A DNA stretch of 64,000 bases. Origin: Rosistilla carotiformis. GTDB taxonomy: Bacteria; Planctomycetota; Planctomycetia; Pirellulales; Pirellulaceae. The position numbers were made by a program, and so were the translations under genes. Below are positions 23,179 to 35,693 of the stretch, one piece after another; within the stretch, counting starts at the first letter, position 1; each line of letters begins with the position of its first letter. The notes beneath the pieces are model-generated. The model did no database searches. It was not told the DNA's origin and worked only from the letters and a program-made list of their open reading frames with translations. The stretch is taken from positions 3,658,001 through 3,722,000 of the forward strand of contig NZ_CP036348.1 in the NCBI RefSeq assembly GCF_007753095.1, read 5' to 3'.

Positions 23179-24297
23179 ATGAAGGTTTGGGCAAGCATCT
23201 GTCTAGGGTTGGTTTCTGTTAGCTTCTGCAACGCCGATTCGGGGCAGCCAACGGAGACGGGGATTCTTGGTGTCGAGGACGGCGGACTCTGGCAACAGCA
23301 TCTTCAGCGTATGGAGCAGTTGGATCAGAAGGTCGAAAGCCTGAGCCAGCGACTGGCAGCGGAAGAAGCTGAAAACTCGGTCCGCTACCTACCCCAACGC
23401 CCTCGTGTCGCAAGCAGTTCGTTGATGCGTCCGGGCTGGAACGCGAGCGTCGACTACTTGAACTGGAACGTTCGGCGCCGCGGACTCGATTACGCGATAA
23501 CAACCGAAGATAGCACCCGTGCGGTCGGTGCGGGCGATGTCCACAACGTCCAGTTTGGTAGCGAATCGGGGTTTCGTGCCGGTCTGCATTACACGACCGC
23601 AACGGGATGGGAAGTTGGATTCCGATACACCTACCTGGACATCGATGCCGCAAGCTCCGCCGCAGCCCCTGCACTTGGGAATATGTGGGCGACTCGCAGC
23701 CATCCCAACGAGAACGAAGAGGCGCGCACGGCGAGCGCATTTGCGAATCTCGATTACGATGTCTTCGATCTCGAGCTGCGACGCTGGTTTCTGATCAATC
23801 GCGTGGCGGCGATTCAGTTCCTGGGTGGCTTGCGTTGGGCTTCGATCGACCAAGATTTGCGAATCGATTACGACGGCGACGACTTTGCCAATGGGCAAGT
23901 GATCAACGCAGGACGCATGGACGGTTTTGGAGTTCGTTTGGGGGCGATGGGGCTATGGCAATTGTCGCATGGCCTGAGTCTGTTTGCTCGCGGGGCTGGA
24001 ACGCTTGCTTACGGAAAGTTTGAGAATCATCTCCTGGAAACGAATCAGAGCGGCGTCGATGCGATTGTCGATGTCACCGATCGGTATGAGCAAGCGTTGC
24101 CGGCGATCGAAGCCGCCGTGGGGCTCTCTTGGCGCTCCGATCACATCGAACTCGCGTGCGGATATGAGCTAACAAGTTGGTTCGACGTCTCCGACCGATC
24201 GATGTTCGTCGACAGCGCTCACGAAGGCGCTTATTCGCCCAACTCGACGAATCTGCTGCTCGACGGCATGTTCGCCCGGATGGCATTTCTTTTCTAG
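23179..24297 (+). CDS. Outer-membrane beta-barrel (Lpg1974/Legionella MOMP-like)
   Basis: A 372-aa exported protein. A signal peptide (1-19, ICLGLVSVSFCNA) is followed by a coiled-coil (QQHLQRMEQLDQKVESLSQR, about 36-60). After it come amphipathic strands: WNASVDYLNWNVRR, GFRAGLHYTTATGWEVGFRY, LELRRWFLINRVAAIQFLGG, GLRWASIDQDLRIDY and IELACGYELTSWF, ending in phenylalanine (FARMAFLF) as expected for barrel insertion. This is the layout of planctomycete porin-like proteins: a coiled coil linking to the cell wall region and a barrel in the outer membrane. ATG 23179 has GGAGG upstream. It lies 232 bp before the giant exoprotein gene in the same direction. Confidence 0.82.
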   Translation: MKVWASICLGLVSVSFCNADSGQPTETGILGVEDGGLWQQHLQRMEQLDQKVESLSQRLAAEEAENSVRYLPQRPRVASSSLMRPGWNASVDYLNWNVRRRGLDYAITTEDSTRAVGAGDVHNVQFGSESGFRAGLHYTTATGWEVGFRYTYLDIDAASSAAAPALGNMWATRSHPNENEEARTASAFANLDYDVFDLELRRWFLINRVAAIQFLGGLRWASIDQDLRIDYDGDDFANGQVINAGRMDGFGVRLGAMGLWQLSHGLSLFARGAGTLAYGKFENHLLETNQSGVDAIVDVTDRYEQALPAIEAAVGLSWRSDHIELACGYELTSWFDVSDRSMFVDSAHEGAYSPNSTNLLLDGMFARMAFLF

Positions 24298-24529
24298 GTG
24301 CCGCGAGCAACAAGATGCCGCGAGTGGCTAGGGCACCCTGAAGAGTACAGCTTGACGGATGGCAGAAAGCCGCAAGCTGTTTACTTAAAATGGTCCATTG
24401 CACCTATCGAAATTGACCACAGCGGCCAGATTCTCTATAGAATCGACGACTGTATCGAACACGGCAAGCGGCCATTTGCAAATTGTTCGGAACGCCATCG
24501 AACCTACGAACACATCTGGCTATAGCAAC

Positions 24530-25792
24530 ATGAAGAGTAAGGCTTGTCGATTCTCGAAACGGTCCCGTCGCAAGAGAAGACTACTCGACAAGCTTTACCG
24601 AAGGAGGACGAATTTCGAGTGCCTCGAGAGCCGTCTGTTGCTGGCCGTTACGCCCGATTTGATAAGCCCCACCGAAGTTAACTTCGTTGGGACATCGGCA
24701 GCGGACGAGGTCTTCCTGCGGATCGATGCAGGGACGCTTGAATTTAGCTCCGATGGAACGAACTGGATCAACGATCTGAGCCCGGCTGGCGGGGTTCAAT
24801 CGATGGCGATTTCCAGTGCGTCCGAGATTTCAGTTAATTTTGGCAGCGGTGATGACCAGCTGCGGCTTGATGCGTCGATGAGCTCGCTGCCTGCCGGCGC
24901 TGAATTGACCTACAACGCAGGCGGTAACAACGACGTGCTTTTTGCCGCGGTGACCGGGAATGACGACTTTCAACTCGCCGGAAACCAGTTAATCGCTGGA
25001 GAAGCCACGTTCACGCTCAATAGCGTCGAAAGCGTAGAACTCAAAGGCAGCACGGGGACCAACAGTTTTCAGCTTTCCGGATGGAATGGTTCGGCAACGC
25101 TGACCGGTGCCGCAGGGAACGACCAATACCAGCTGGATGCTGCATCGAGCAGTGTGTCGATTGTTGACACGGGGAATGGAGACGCGTTTACGCCCGCCAA
25201 CGGCAAAAACAAATTCGTCACAGGTTTGTCCGATCTGATCGACGCCGTCGATGAATTGAGCGCGACCGGACCGCTCGGCCAGGACGTCGCGTTTCTCGAT
25301 AGCGCGTCAGGCCAGACGATCGGCGGTTTCCTGGATCTTGCTGACATTCTGGATGTCTATATCGTTGATAAGGTCAGTAGCCAGTCCAGCGGCACAAAGC
25401 TTCATTCGTTGGTGAACGCATTAGACGTCAACGACGCCTCCGGTCCACTGACCGGCGATGTATCGGTGATAGGAACGCTGCTGGCCGGCGGCGGAATGAA
25501 TTTGGATGTCAGTCTGGATGTTAGCCGAGTCAGCTCCGTCGAGCTGAATGTTTTCGCCGGCGAATTACAGTCGCTGTTGACGCTGCCCGATGACACCAAA
25601 TTGTTTGGTGATTTGACGACACGAGTTCAATGGCAGTTCGAAATTGGTGTCGATGCCGCCGGCAACTTTGTCGGGGACTTTAATACGAGCGACATGATCG
25701 TCACCGCGGCGGTCGACGAAAACTTGGACTTCGAGGCGCGAGCTGGTTTTCTAGGCGTTAACGCAGCGGGACCGCTGGATCTGGACATGTAG
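24530..25792 (+). pseudogene. Giant exoprotein, segment 1 (N-terminus to first TAG)
   Basis: 420 codons. The highly basic first 30 residues (KACRFSKRSRRKRRLL) precede FECLESRLLLA, then beta-strand repeats with acidic turns: FLRIDAGTLEFSSDGTNW, FGSGDDQLRLDASM and AAGNDQYQLDAASSS. If translation stops here the product is a small secreted fragment. The stop TAG follows DLDM; the frame resumes directly with ITVDTDN in the same phase. ATG 24530 is chosen because an earlier in-frame Met (24398) adds a leader not seen in this protein class. Confidence 0.75.
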
Positions 25793-28700
25793 ATCACTGT
25801 CGACACGGACAATCTACTGTCAGTTGACGCGACGACGCTAAGCCAAACGATTGGCACCGCGACCGACGATTTGACGATCGCACTGGATGTGACACCCTTG
25901 GCCGGGATCACTGGGGTCGGAAGCGGATCGCTACAGTATGTCAATGCACGCGCCTACGATTCGACAATCGAGCCAAGTATCACGAAAACGAACTTCGATG
26001 ACATCGAACCGTTCTACAACACCGATGCTGGCACGTTGCGAACGTTGCTTGTCGATGACTTTCACTCGCTGCTGCAGGTTTTTGGACCATCAGCGTTGGC
26101 CGTTCCGGTCCCCTACACCGGTGCATTGTTCTCGGACGTCTTCGACCTCGCGGATATTTATGATCAGCAGATTGTCGACAAATTGCCGTTGATTCCCGAT
26201 GTGGGAGCAAACTTCTCGACAATCCAACAGTTGGCTTCCCTCACGGCGCCGGTTTTAAGCGGTGTTACTTACAGCAATCAGTCGATCCATTTTTTGCTCG
26301 GTATCAGCGAGACGCTCCCAAATTCGCAATACGATCTAATGGTTTCGGACTTTGGTTCACTAACGGGGATTCAAAGTGCGAACAAGTTGAACGTCGCCAG
26401 CCCTGCGGTGGCGATGAGTTTTCCGTTTGAGATGGACCTGACGACCGTTGGTACTCCGCTTGACGCAGCGGCGCTGGTTACCAGCCTTAATCGTGGCGAA
26501 AGCGTTCGCACGGTCGGAACGATTTCTGGAACGTCGTCTGGTCCAGTTATTGATTCTGCTGAGACGGCCGTCGATGAGTCGACTGTCATGCTGTTCGATG
26601 TCGATGCGGAATTTGGTGGCACCGACGCATTGGTGGGCCGCGTGATCGGGATCACTTCCGGGACCGGTGCAGGACAATCGCGAACCATCGTCGCTAACTC
26701 ATTAGACACCATCACTGTCGACAGTCCTTGGGGCGTGGTCCCCGATGCGACAAGCGCCTATGCGGTTGCCGCGGCGGACATGCAAGTGCAGCTGAACAGC
26801 GGTACCTCGTTCACCGTCGATCTTGATTTCGCCCCGAACACCGCGACCGTAGCATCTCTGGTTGCGAAGATCTTCGACGCCGCCGAAACCGCTGGCGTCA
26901 GCACTCCCAGAACCGTTGGCGTGGCGGACGATTGGGATTTGGATGTTCAGGTCGAGACCGATGGTCTTGTCTTGAAGGATCGAACGACTTCAGGCTCGTC
27001 GATTCTCGGGACCGTCGCCGCCGAGATCATTGTTGATTCGGAAAGTGATCCCGATCCAGCCGATAACAATACGCTGACCGGAGCGGGCTTTATTGCCGGA
27101 GCTTTGGTTGGTCGAACCGTTGAACTGCTCGATGGGCCAGGTGGCAATGTTGTCGACAGTCGACAGATCGTTGGCAACAGCAACACCGTTTTGATTCTGA
27201 ACGGTCCTTGGGATGATGACGTATCGGTTGGCACGCACTTCCGAATCCCGACAACCTTCAGCCTCGCTGCGCTAAACGGTTCGTCGGCGGTGACCGATTT
27301 AGGGCTTTCAGGTACGGGAGCTCAAGTGCCGTTTCGTACCACGACCGGCATCAACGTCGCTGGCGGTATGCCGGTTTCGCTGAGCGGGAATGCATCACCA
27401 GATCTCACGATCACGTTGGGTGGGGGCACGGGCAGCTTCAACGTGAATCTCGATGGTGCATCGACCGGACAGGAGATCGTTGACCGGATCCGTGCCGCAA
27501 TTCCGACTTCGCTGAAGGCTACCGCGTCGGGCGATCCCGCGAAATTCGAATTGATCCTTGCCGACTCCGGCGCGATCTATTTGGTCGATCGTGCGGCAGC
27601 CGGCACGCGCAGCAGCTTCCAAGTCAGTGGCGTTGCGGCGGGCGATCTATTTGCGAGACCAGCCGAGATGTTGGATGCGGATCTCAATGACGATCCGGTC
27701 GCCGATGAACGTGTGATTGTAATGACGGCGCCTGCCAAAACCATCAGCAGCGACCCGCTTCATGGCGACACCCCCGTCAAGCACTTCTACCTTGCTGAGA
27801 ACGCGGGATCGTTGCCGCATGTTTCTACCAGCTTGAGCGTGAATGCCGCCAACGCAACGGGGACGGCACAGTGGGGAGCACTTGGCGTAGCCTTCCAAGG
27901 AGGCACCGTCACGACGCTGACTCCATTCACCGCGGCCATCACGATCGATCCACGAGATCCAGAGCCGAGTCCAACGGGGACTCCGCTGCCATTGCCAGCG
28001 TCGCTCAGTTCGATCAAACAACGGCTCTCCGATCCGAATTCTTTGATCGCTGGCCGCGCCGCCGTCGTGGCCGGACAGGCGCAGCTGGAACTCGATGTTA
28101 TATCTGATCCTAGCGTTGTGATCACAAACTCTGTTGGCGCCGGTGCTGCGGAAATCCAGACGACGATCGATTTTTCGACCGATACGTCGACCGGTTCGAA
28201 TCAAATCAGCGTCGTTTCCGCTGATCCGACGTTCCAAAACGCAACCGCGAACGATACGAAGACGCTTCTGGAAGCTGTTCAAGAACTGTCGATCGACGAC
28301 CTGATGTCGGCACTCCGCAATGCCCGTGACTATCTCCTGGAACTGCAATCGCAATCCGAGCTCGCAGAAAATCTGCCAGGTCTGCCGATAAGCATCGGCG
28401 AATTGTTCGACTTTGGCACGAAGTTCGAACTGCAAATCGATAAACTTGCCGAGGCGGACCCGCAAACGCTGCAAGAGCTAGCTAGTCAGCTCGATACATT
28501 GCTCGACGACGTGATCCCGCTGTCGGCCGCGATGAGTTTTGACGCGGCAGCGCAGGATCTTAAGTTGGCGCTGCGATTGGATCTCGATACGATTTTGAAC
28601 GCTCCGTATCCGTTGAACTTGAATATCTCCGACCTGGGAACCGATCTTTCCACGTTGGGGCTTTCAACCGTTGGATCGATCGTTGATGTCACATCCGCCA

Positions 28701-29842
28701 GCCCGCTGGACGTGACGGCCGATGGCACGATTAACTTGGATGTCGGCATCGACCTTAGCAACGCATCGGTTCCCGCCCCGTTCCTTTACGGCGACTCGGC
28801 GCCTAACTCGGGCACCGGCGCATCGTTCAGCATCTCCGCGAAGAACGAGAACCTGAGCTTCCCTGTGTTGTTCGGCAGCATGCAGGTCGATGTCGCCAGC
28901 GGAAGTTTTGTCCTCGATACAGATGGTTTCGGAGTCGCAACAGCGGGTGCCGCGTATAGCGTGGGACTGCAAAGCGACGCGATTCTGGGGACGACAGCGC
29001 ACGCCAAGGCGGCTGCTCTGCCTTCAAGGACGTTGGTCTCCATTGCTGGAGAGGCCGACGCCCAATTCACCCTGGAGTTTCCCAACTCGGTCATTCCAGC
29101 TTCTGCACCAACAGCAATTTTGCCTGCCATCAATGTCCGGATTGGAGATTTGAATGCTCCTTCGGCCTCATCGACTAGCAGCGTGACGACGAACCTTGTG
29201 GGAGGTGCTGGGAGTTGGTCGACGTTTGATTCGCTCTCCCAAAACTTCTCGCTGTCCGATTCGATGAACGGGTTCAAGTTAGGGGTCTTTGAACTGTTCA
29301 CCAAGCTTGATGAGTCGTTGGACACCTCGCTGTTTGGCTCGGAAATCCCATTGGTCGGCACGCAACTGGCCGAAGCATCCGACTTTCTTTTGCAGATTCG
29401 TGATACGGTCACGGACAACTTAAGCCTCCTGTCCGATGTGCTGACTCCCGATTCGATTCGCCAATCACTCTTTGATGCACTGGGGCCTGGCGGCTTGGCG
29501 TGGCTGCAAGACGGCGACGATGCGGATAACGCGATCAATATCGAGGATGTTCAGACCACGTTCGAGAAGACGACTCCCAGCGGCGGTCGTGAACTGGTCG
29601 TTGGTGTTGAATATGACCTCGATTTGATGATGCCGCCCGAATTGCTCGATTTCCCGGTTGCCTTGGACCTGCTGCTCCCTGGACTTGGGCTCGATATCGA
29701 CGCGTTGGCCCAGGTGATGATCGGTTTCCATCTGCCGCTGAAGGTAGGCATTAGCACAGCGGACGGCGTCTACATCGACGTCGATCTCGCCAAGGATCTC
29801 GATGTCAGTCTCGACGTCTCGTTGCCATCGTCTATCGTTTAG
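25793..29842 (+). pseudogene. Giant exoprotein, segment 2 (between the two TAG codons)
   Basis: 1,349 sense codons with no internal stop. It contains copies of the module G-x-G-x-x-R-x-I ... T-(I/V)-D-x-x-W (for example GTGAGQSRTIVANS near 26,660), long alpha/beta stretches with many SS and DD pairs, and FDALGPGGLAWLQDG near 29,480. Nothing before ATG 25871 looks like a start signal, so this segment would be expressed only by readthrough. It ends SLPSSIV-TAG; translation resumes in phase with MVGDPQLTF. Confidence 0.75.
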
Positions 29843-32800
29843 ATGGTTGGTGATCCGCAATTGACGTTTACCAGCGCGACGATTTTGAATCCGGAGCCCA
29901 CACTCTTTCGTGATCGTGGCAGTTGGATTCTCGATGGCTTCAAAGCCGGGCAGATCATCAATGTCGCCGATTCCCATGATGATTCGCAGGTCTTTAACGA
30001 AGGCGAATATGTCATCAAGTCGATCGACACCGCAGGAACCACACTGACGCTGTTTCCGAATCAACTGGATGCGGCAGAGATTCGGTCGCAAGGTTCGTTG
30101 GAAGATTTCCACGTCACCGTATCCAAGGTTTCGATGACGGGAGGATCGAAGCTGACGTTCACCTCGCCGCGCACGATCTCACGCGATACGGGAACCTGGT
30201 TCGACGACGGTTTTCGAATTGGCGACCACGTGCAGTTCAGTGGCACGGCAAACAACAATACCATCTACACGATCGCGGCACTGGCCGCCGATGGCAAGAC
30301 AATCCAGGTCGAACAGACGGTAGCGCCGGAGAGCAATGTCGCCAACGTCTTCGCCAGTATCGGCACGTTGAACTACGCAAGTTCTGGCGCACCGACAAGC
30401 TCGGGCAATCAGAGTAACGAAGCCGATCCGATCGGCTATTTCCACGGCTTCGATGCCACGATGGGGATTCTGCCCTATCGTGTTTGGGATGCTACGCCGG
30501 GCGAATCGGAACTGACGGGGACATTCCAGTTTGATCTACTGGACCCGAATGTCATCGGCGGAAAGGAGCGATTGTCGGTCAACGATTTGCGAGGGATCAA
30601 TACCCGGCAAAAGGCACCTCCAGGTGGCTTCGTGGCCGCACCGCTGTCGGACCTGATGACGATAACGACCGATCCCAACGATCCGTTGGACCTCCGCGAC
30701 ATTAAGCTGAACATCGAGACGGCGCTGGCACCGGGATCTGCCTTCGCTCCCTATCGATCGGAGCTAACGATCTCGAATTGGAATTTCTACGTTAACAATT
30801 CCCTCTTGACCGAAAACAGCCGCACCGAAGGGGAGATCCACTTTGACGATGTGCAATTTGAATTCGTCAGCTTCATGCGGGATTTTGTTGGGCCGGGCTT
30901 GCAAAGGCTGGACGTTGCCTTCGAAGCCTTTGAACCGATCACCAACTTTCTCGAAAGCGAAGCGTTCCCGATCCTATCGCTGTTGTTTGGACGATCCAAC
31001 TACATTTCCGCGGCCGGAACGTTTGGCGGCGAGGCAGAGGTTGGTGATTATCTGGGGGCGTCGGTCGCGATTAAACAGCTCGTTCATGGCGGAACGCCTT
31101 TCGAACGCGATGCGCTGATCGAGTTCTTCTCCGACATTTTTAATTCCAATCCGTGGGACGATGTCGCGGTCCTTCCGATCGACCAATTGATCGGCAGTGC
31201 TTGGATCGATGTCGGCGGTTTCACCGTCGACTTCGAGAAGGCGCGTGACAGTGCGCAGACCAGGCCGATAGCGCCCGTTACCGATGCGGCGAACGTCGTC
31301 GCACCGGCGAACGAGTCGCTCGAAGAATATTATGCGCGGCGTGGCTGGGATGATACGCCCACACGACTCTTCGGCAACATCGACGATAAACCACTTGCCT
31401 TAACTGGCGCCTCGACCTTGACGTTTGAAGCAGGTACCAGCCGCATCGGGCGTGCCAGCAACGGTGCGAAGACGGAGCTGGAAGTTCTCTTTTTGCCAAG
31501 CAATTGGAGCGAGGGACAGATTGTTCGCGCGAGCGGGAGTTGGTTGGCAGATGGGTTCCAGGAGCAAATGTATCTGACGTTTGATGCTCAGATACTTCCT
31601 GGCGGTACCCCCAGTGCTTACGACGGACAAGCCTTCCGGATTATCGAGGACACGGCGACACACCTGACGGTTGAATGGGGCGATGCAGCCGGTCTCACGA
31701 CAGCCCCGACGGTGGAGTTCGGGACATTTTCAGGGAATTTCGCAACCTGGATAACCGACGGTTTCGAGGTCGGGCAAACGATTGAAGTGAAAGGAACCGC
31801 CGAGAATGATGGAACCGCAACCATCACGGCCGTAACCGCCGCCTACATCACCATCACCAAGACCGGTGGCGTGGTTGACGAGACCATCGATTCGCGAAAC
31901 GGGGTGTCGATTACCGCGGCCAACCCCGACGGTACGAAAGGTTCGATCTTCGGCCAAATCATGGCATTGGCTCGCGATCCGCAGCAAGCGAGTTTGGCTG
32001 GCGCTGCGGCGAATTCGTTTATCGTGACGCAACTGTTGCCGGGCCGCAACGCGATCGATGGCGTTCTCTCGGGTGCCGGTTTGGCGCTCACGACAAAGAT
32101 CGACCCGATCGACTTTCCAATGCTCAAGGACGAACGGAATGCTTTTGGCGTCTTGTTAGGAGATACAACGTTCTATGGGGCCGAGGTGAAGGCAACCGGC
32201 GATATCCTTCCCGAAGAACGAGTCCTGATTCCCGATGGGTTTGGAAACTTAGACTTTCTCCTGGACGGTTACAATCTGGTCGAGGTGCAGTTGGCCGAGC
32301 ACGACAGCATGTTGATGAACTACGGCACGCCCGAGCTGTTTGTCGCCTTGTATCAGGACTTTCCCCTGAGCAAAGAAAAGTTCTTCTGCGAGGTTCCTGG
32401 ACTCGGGTTTACGTGCGATGCGATTCCGCTGACAGAAATCGCGCCGACGCCTTTCATCTCGATCAACTTCGAAGCGCGGGCCGATTTTGCAATCGGATGG
32501 GATGCAACAGGTCTCGGGTTGTTCGGCAAGACTGGCAATCCGCACGATTTGGTGGAGGGGTTCTACTTCGATGACAGCGAGGGAATTGCACCGACCCCGA
32601 GTTTGCTTGTCAACGATGATCGAAGCGGTGACGAGCGAACCAACTTTGGCAATTTCAGCTACAGCACCGGGCTGGGCGCCGCGAGCACGAGCAATGCCAA
32701 TTCACTACTGAATGATGAGCCCCAGGCACGTGTTCTGGGAGGGATCGGCGGTGGAGTCTACATTGGATACTCGAAGTTTGGACTCAACTTCAAACTTGGG

Positions 32801-34408
32801 ACCGAGCTGACTTTTTTGGTCGGCTGGGACTGGAATCTCCACGACCCCGATAACTCGGACAGCCTGTATCGCGTACGGGCGAGCGAGTTCGATACGCTGA
32901 CGGGATTTGGAACCGATGCGGGATACGTGGCGGCCGACGCCTACGACGAGGGATTCCGCTTCGAGGTGCGTTGGGATCTCTTCACGAAACTGAAAGTGTT
33001 TGTGACGATCGTCGATCTTCGAATCAACATCATTACCGTAGGACGTACGCTCCCTGTCGACATTCCAACGTTCATCGAGCCGAATCTTGGCAGCCTCGAT
33101 GGTGCTTCCCTGTTAACGCTCGGCTTCTTGCCCACAGACAACGTGCTGTATGTCGGTGCGTATGGCGAATACAACCACGACACGGATCGTCAAGATATTG
33201 TCGTCTCCGGGCAGAACTATCACAAAATCTTCCGCAACGTTGCATCGATCTCGGGCGTCGCGGGGGCTGGTGATGACATCGTGATTGTCAGCCAGGAAGT
33301 CTTGCTGCCGACGTCGCTTAGCGGTGGTTTGGGGAATGACATCCTGATCGCCGGTGGTGGCAGAACGATCCTGTATGGCAACGAGGGGGACGACTATCTG
33401 AAGGGAGGCCCCGTCAACGATATCATTCGCGGCGGCGATGGCGATGACACCATCTTCGGCGGCGATGGCAACGACACGATCTCTGGCGGAAACGGCCACG
33501 ACATTATCCGTGGCTGGCGGGACGACGACGACATCGATGGCGGAGATGACAACGACGCGATCGACGGCGGCACAGGAAATGACACGATCAAGGGCGGTTG
33601 GGGAGATGACATTATCCTGGGCGGTCTTGGCCGAGACACTATTTACGGTGGCGACGGCAGCGACACCATCGAAGGCGGTCGCGACGCCGACATCATTTAT
33701 GGTGACGGTTCCACGACGGCAATCGACGTGGAGATGCATGGCGATGTGATCTACGGCGGCCTTGGCAATGACACGATCGACGGCGGTTCGGGCCCCGATC
33801 GGATTTTCGGCCAACAGCATAATGATCGACTGGTTGGTGGAGTTGGCAACGACCTGTTGGACGGTGGCGGTGCCAGCGATCGGATGTTTGGAGGCGACGG
33901 TGACGACCTGCTTCGTTCGCGTGAAGGGAATGATGTCCTCAACGGGGAAGCTGGCGACGATACCTTCCATGTCAACTTCCAAGGGGGCAAAGCGAATTCG
34001 CTGATCCAAGTCCTTGAAAGTGGCCCGGCGTCCGATACCGATGTGTTCGTCGCGTTTGGTACGCTTTATGACGACCACTTCCTGCTGCGTGCGAGTGCCG
34101 ATGGATCGAACGCCTTTGTTGCGATGTTGAACGATCCCGATCACGACATCACCGATCTGGATTACGACCCCGCCGTTGAGCGGATCAACTACTTGGGCGT
34201 TGAAAGAATATTGATCAACGGCAGCCTAGGCGATGACCATTTTGCTGTCGACGATACGGCGGCGGAAATCACGATCAACGGCGAAGCGGGAGATGACACT
34301 TTCCAAATCGGTCAGTTGTTCCGATCGGAACGGAACGAACAAGATGCAAACGTATCGGTCGGCGACGTCTTTGCCACTATCGAAACCACCCGTGGATTCC
34401 TGTCCAAC
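29843..34408 (+). pseudogene. Giant exoprotein, segment 3 (second TAG to IS insertion)
   Basis: 1,522 codons. It opens with several copies of a second module (RDRGSWILDGFKAGQII, RDTGTWFDDGFRIGDHV, FATWITDGFEVGQTI). Then come large beta domains and, at 33,310-33,960, about twelve RTX nonapeptide-like repeats such as GGDGDDTIFGGDGNDTISGG. RTX repeats bind calcium and fold as beta-rolls outside the cell. The frame is cut after LSN by the IS element. Confidence 0.8.
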
Positions 34409-34452
34409 TGGGATGCCCCAGTTTTCTGCACCAGGCGTTATGAAAGATTGGG

Positions 34453-35346
34453 TTAGGAAACAGGGGTGGGTGATTCGCAGTGCTGCTGGAGTGAGGCCGT
34501 AGGCCGAACGGAAGCAGCACTGCGATGCGCGAACTCTGATGGGGTTAGATAGCCAAGCGAACTGTGCGGGCGCTGGGTGTTGAAGTCCTCCCGCCAAGCT
34601 CGTGCTTTCATCCGTGTGTCGTCTTCATTGATCAAATCCGTTTGATGCAGATACTCGTCACGAAGCCGGCTGTTGAAACTCTCGCAGACACCGTTCTGCC
34701 ATGGCGAGCCAGGTTCGATGTAAAGGATCTCAACGCCAATCTTTGCCAGCCATTGCTTGATCGCTGTCGAGATGAACTCGGGGCCGTTATCGCAACGAAG
34801 TCGTTTCGGAACGCCGTGCATTGCAAACAGCTCAGCCAGCGTGTCGATCGCATCTTCGCTCGTGATACTGCGGCCGACCTTGATCGTCAGGCATTGCCGC
34901 GTGTACTCATCGACGATGTTCAAGAAGCGAATCGTTCGTCCATCAAGTGTCGACGATTGCACGAAATCCCAGCTCCAAACATCGTGAACAAAACCTGCCG
35001 CTTGAACGTCGCATGCATTGCCTCGGACGCCAGTAGCACGCTTTTTGCGACGCTTTTGTGGCACCTTCAGCCCCGATGCTCTCCAAAGCCGATACATTTT
35101 TTTCCTGTTAATAGTCTCACCGTCGCGGCGAAGAAGTTGGCAGATACGTCGATACCCCCAGCGAGGACGCTCGCGAACAAAGTGAAGAATTCGCTTCGTC
35201 AGTCGCTCGTCTTCGTCTTTGGGTTTCCCCTCAAATCGCTGGCTCGATCGCGGTTGGTCGAGCACGCGGCAGGCACGTCGTTGCGACACAGCGAACTTCT
35301 GTTGAAGCTCTGCTACTGCCGCGCGTCGCGATCGAGGGGTCGTCAG
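34453..35346 (-). CDS. IS3-family transposase OrfB (DDE integrase), expressed by -1 frameshift
   Basis: OrfB reads TTPRSRRAAVAELQQKFAVS, then the HTH_21 part (RWGYRRICQLLRRDGE) and the rve DDE core: first Asp in VWSWDFV, second in LRCDNGPEF, Glu in NGVCESFNSRLRDE, ending NTQRPHSSLGYLTP. All catalytic residues are present. No ATG precedes the conserved start. It lies in the -1 frame of OrfA after the slippery heptamer G-GGA-AAC just before the OrfA stop, so the active enzyme is most likely an OrfAB fusion of about 390 residues. GTG 35289 is a possible internal start. Confidence 0.88.
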   Translation of the reverse strand: MTTPRSRRAAVAELQQKFAVSQRRACRVLDQPRSSQRFEGKPKDEDERLTKRILHFVRERPRWGYRRICQLLRRDGETINRKKMYRLWRASGLKVPQKRRKKRATGVRGNACDVQAAGFVHDVWSWDFVQSSTLDGRTIRFLNIVDEYTRQCLTIKVGRSITSEDAIDTLAELFAMHGVPKRLRCDNGPEFISTAIKQWLAKIGVEILYIEPGSPWQNGVCESFNSRLRDEYLHQTDLINEDDTRMKARAWREDFNTQRPHSSLGYLTPSEFAHRSAASVRPTASLQQHCESPTPVS

Positions 35347-35624
35347 TTTCCCTTGGTGATTTCCTTCAGCATCGAAATATCCAAAGCTTGGTCGGCCACA
35401 ATCTTCTTGAGTCGGTTGTTCTCCTCCTCAAGTGCCCTAAGACGCTTGGCCTCTTCGCTCTTCATGCCGCCATACTGGCTCCGCCAGCGGCTCAGCGTGG
35501 CCTCGCTAACTTCCAGTGCTTGGAGAACCTCACCCACGCTCTTGTCGGCGGCAAGCATGGCATCCGCGTCACGCAGCTTCTTGATGATCTGTTCGGGTGA
35601 ATGTCGTCGTCGTTTCTTGCTCAT
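35343..35624 (-). CDS. IS3-family OrfA (HTH_Tnp_1)
   Basis: A 93-aa protein, MSKKRRRHSPEQIIKKLRDA at the start, an HTH (GEVLQALEVSEATLSRWRSQ) and a leucine-zipper region (RLRALEEENNRLKKIVADQ). It binds the element's ends and acts as regulator. Its last codons AAG GGA AAC TGA form a textbook X-XXY-YYZ -1 slippery site. Confidence 0.92.
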   Translation of the reverse strand: MSKKRRRHSPEQIIKKLRDADAMLAADKSVGEVLQALEVSEATLSRWRSQYGGMKSEEAKRLRALEEENNRLKKIVADQALDISMLKEITKGN

Positions 35625-35693
35625 GGAAAATCCTTTGCCGGAATTGGCTCTAGACTTTCATAACACCTGGATCAGGTTTTGGGGAGCATTCCA

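Larger units (their letters stand above)
34409..35693 (-). mobile_element. IS3-family (IS407-like) insertion sequence
   Basis: 1,285 bp. Left end TGGGATGCCCC... and right end (reverse complement) TGGAATGCTCCCC... are imperfect terminal inverted repeats about 38 bp long, sharing the inner block CCAGG(C/T)GTTATGAAAG. The target duplication is CAAC (34405-34408 and 35694-35697), and a 4-bp duplication fits the IS407 group. Removing the element plus one CAAC joins LSN to GISKPLTVNGG and restores the giant frame, which proves the boundaries. Confidence 0.93.

Noticed and set aside
25790-29842. Genome-wide TAG reassignment
   Set aside because: TAG is the normal last codon of several intact neighbours (20724-21545, 23179-24297, 46743-47669).
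34564-35693. Start of the last giant-gene segment inside the IS
   Set aside because: The frame is open by chance antisense to the transposase; the real join is at the CAAC target duplication.
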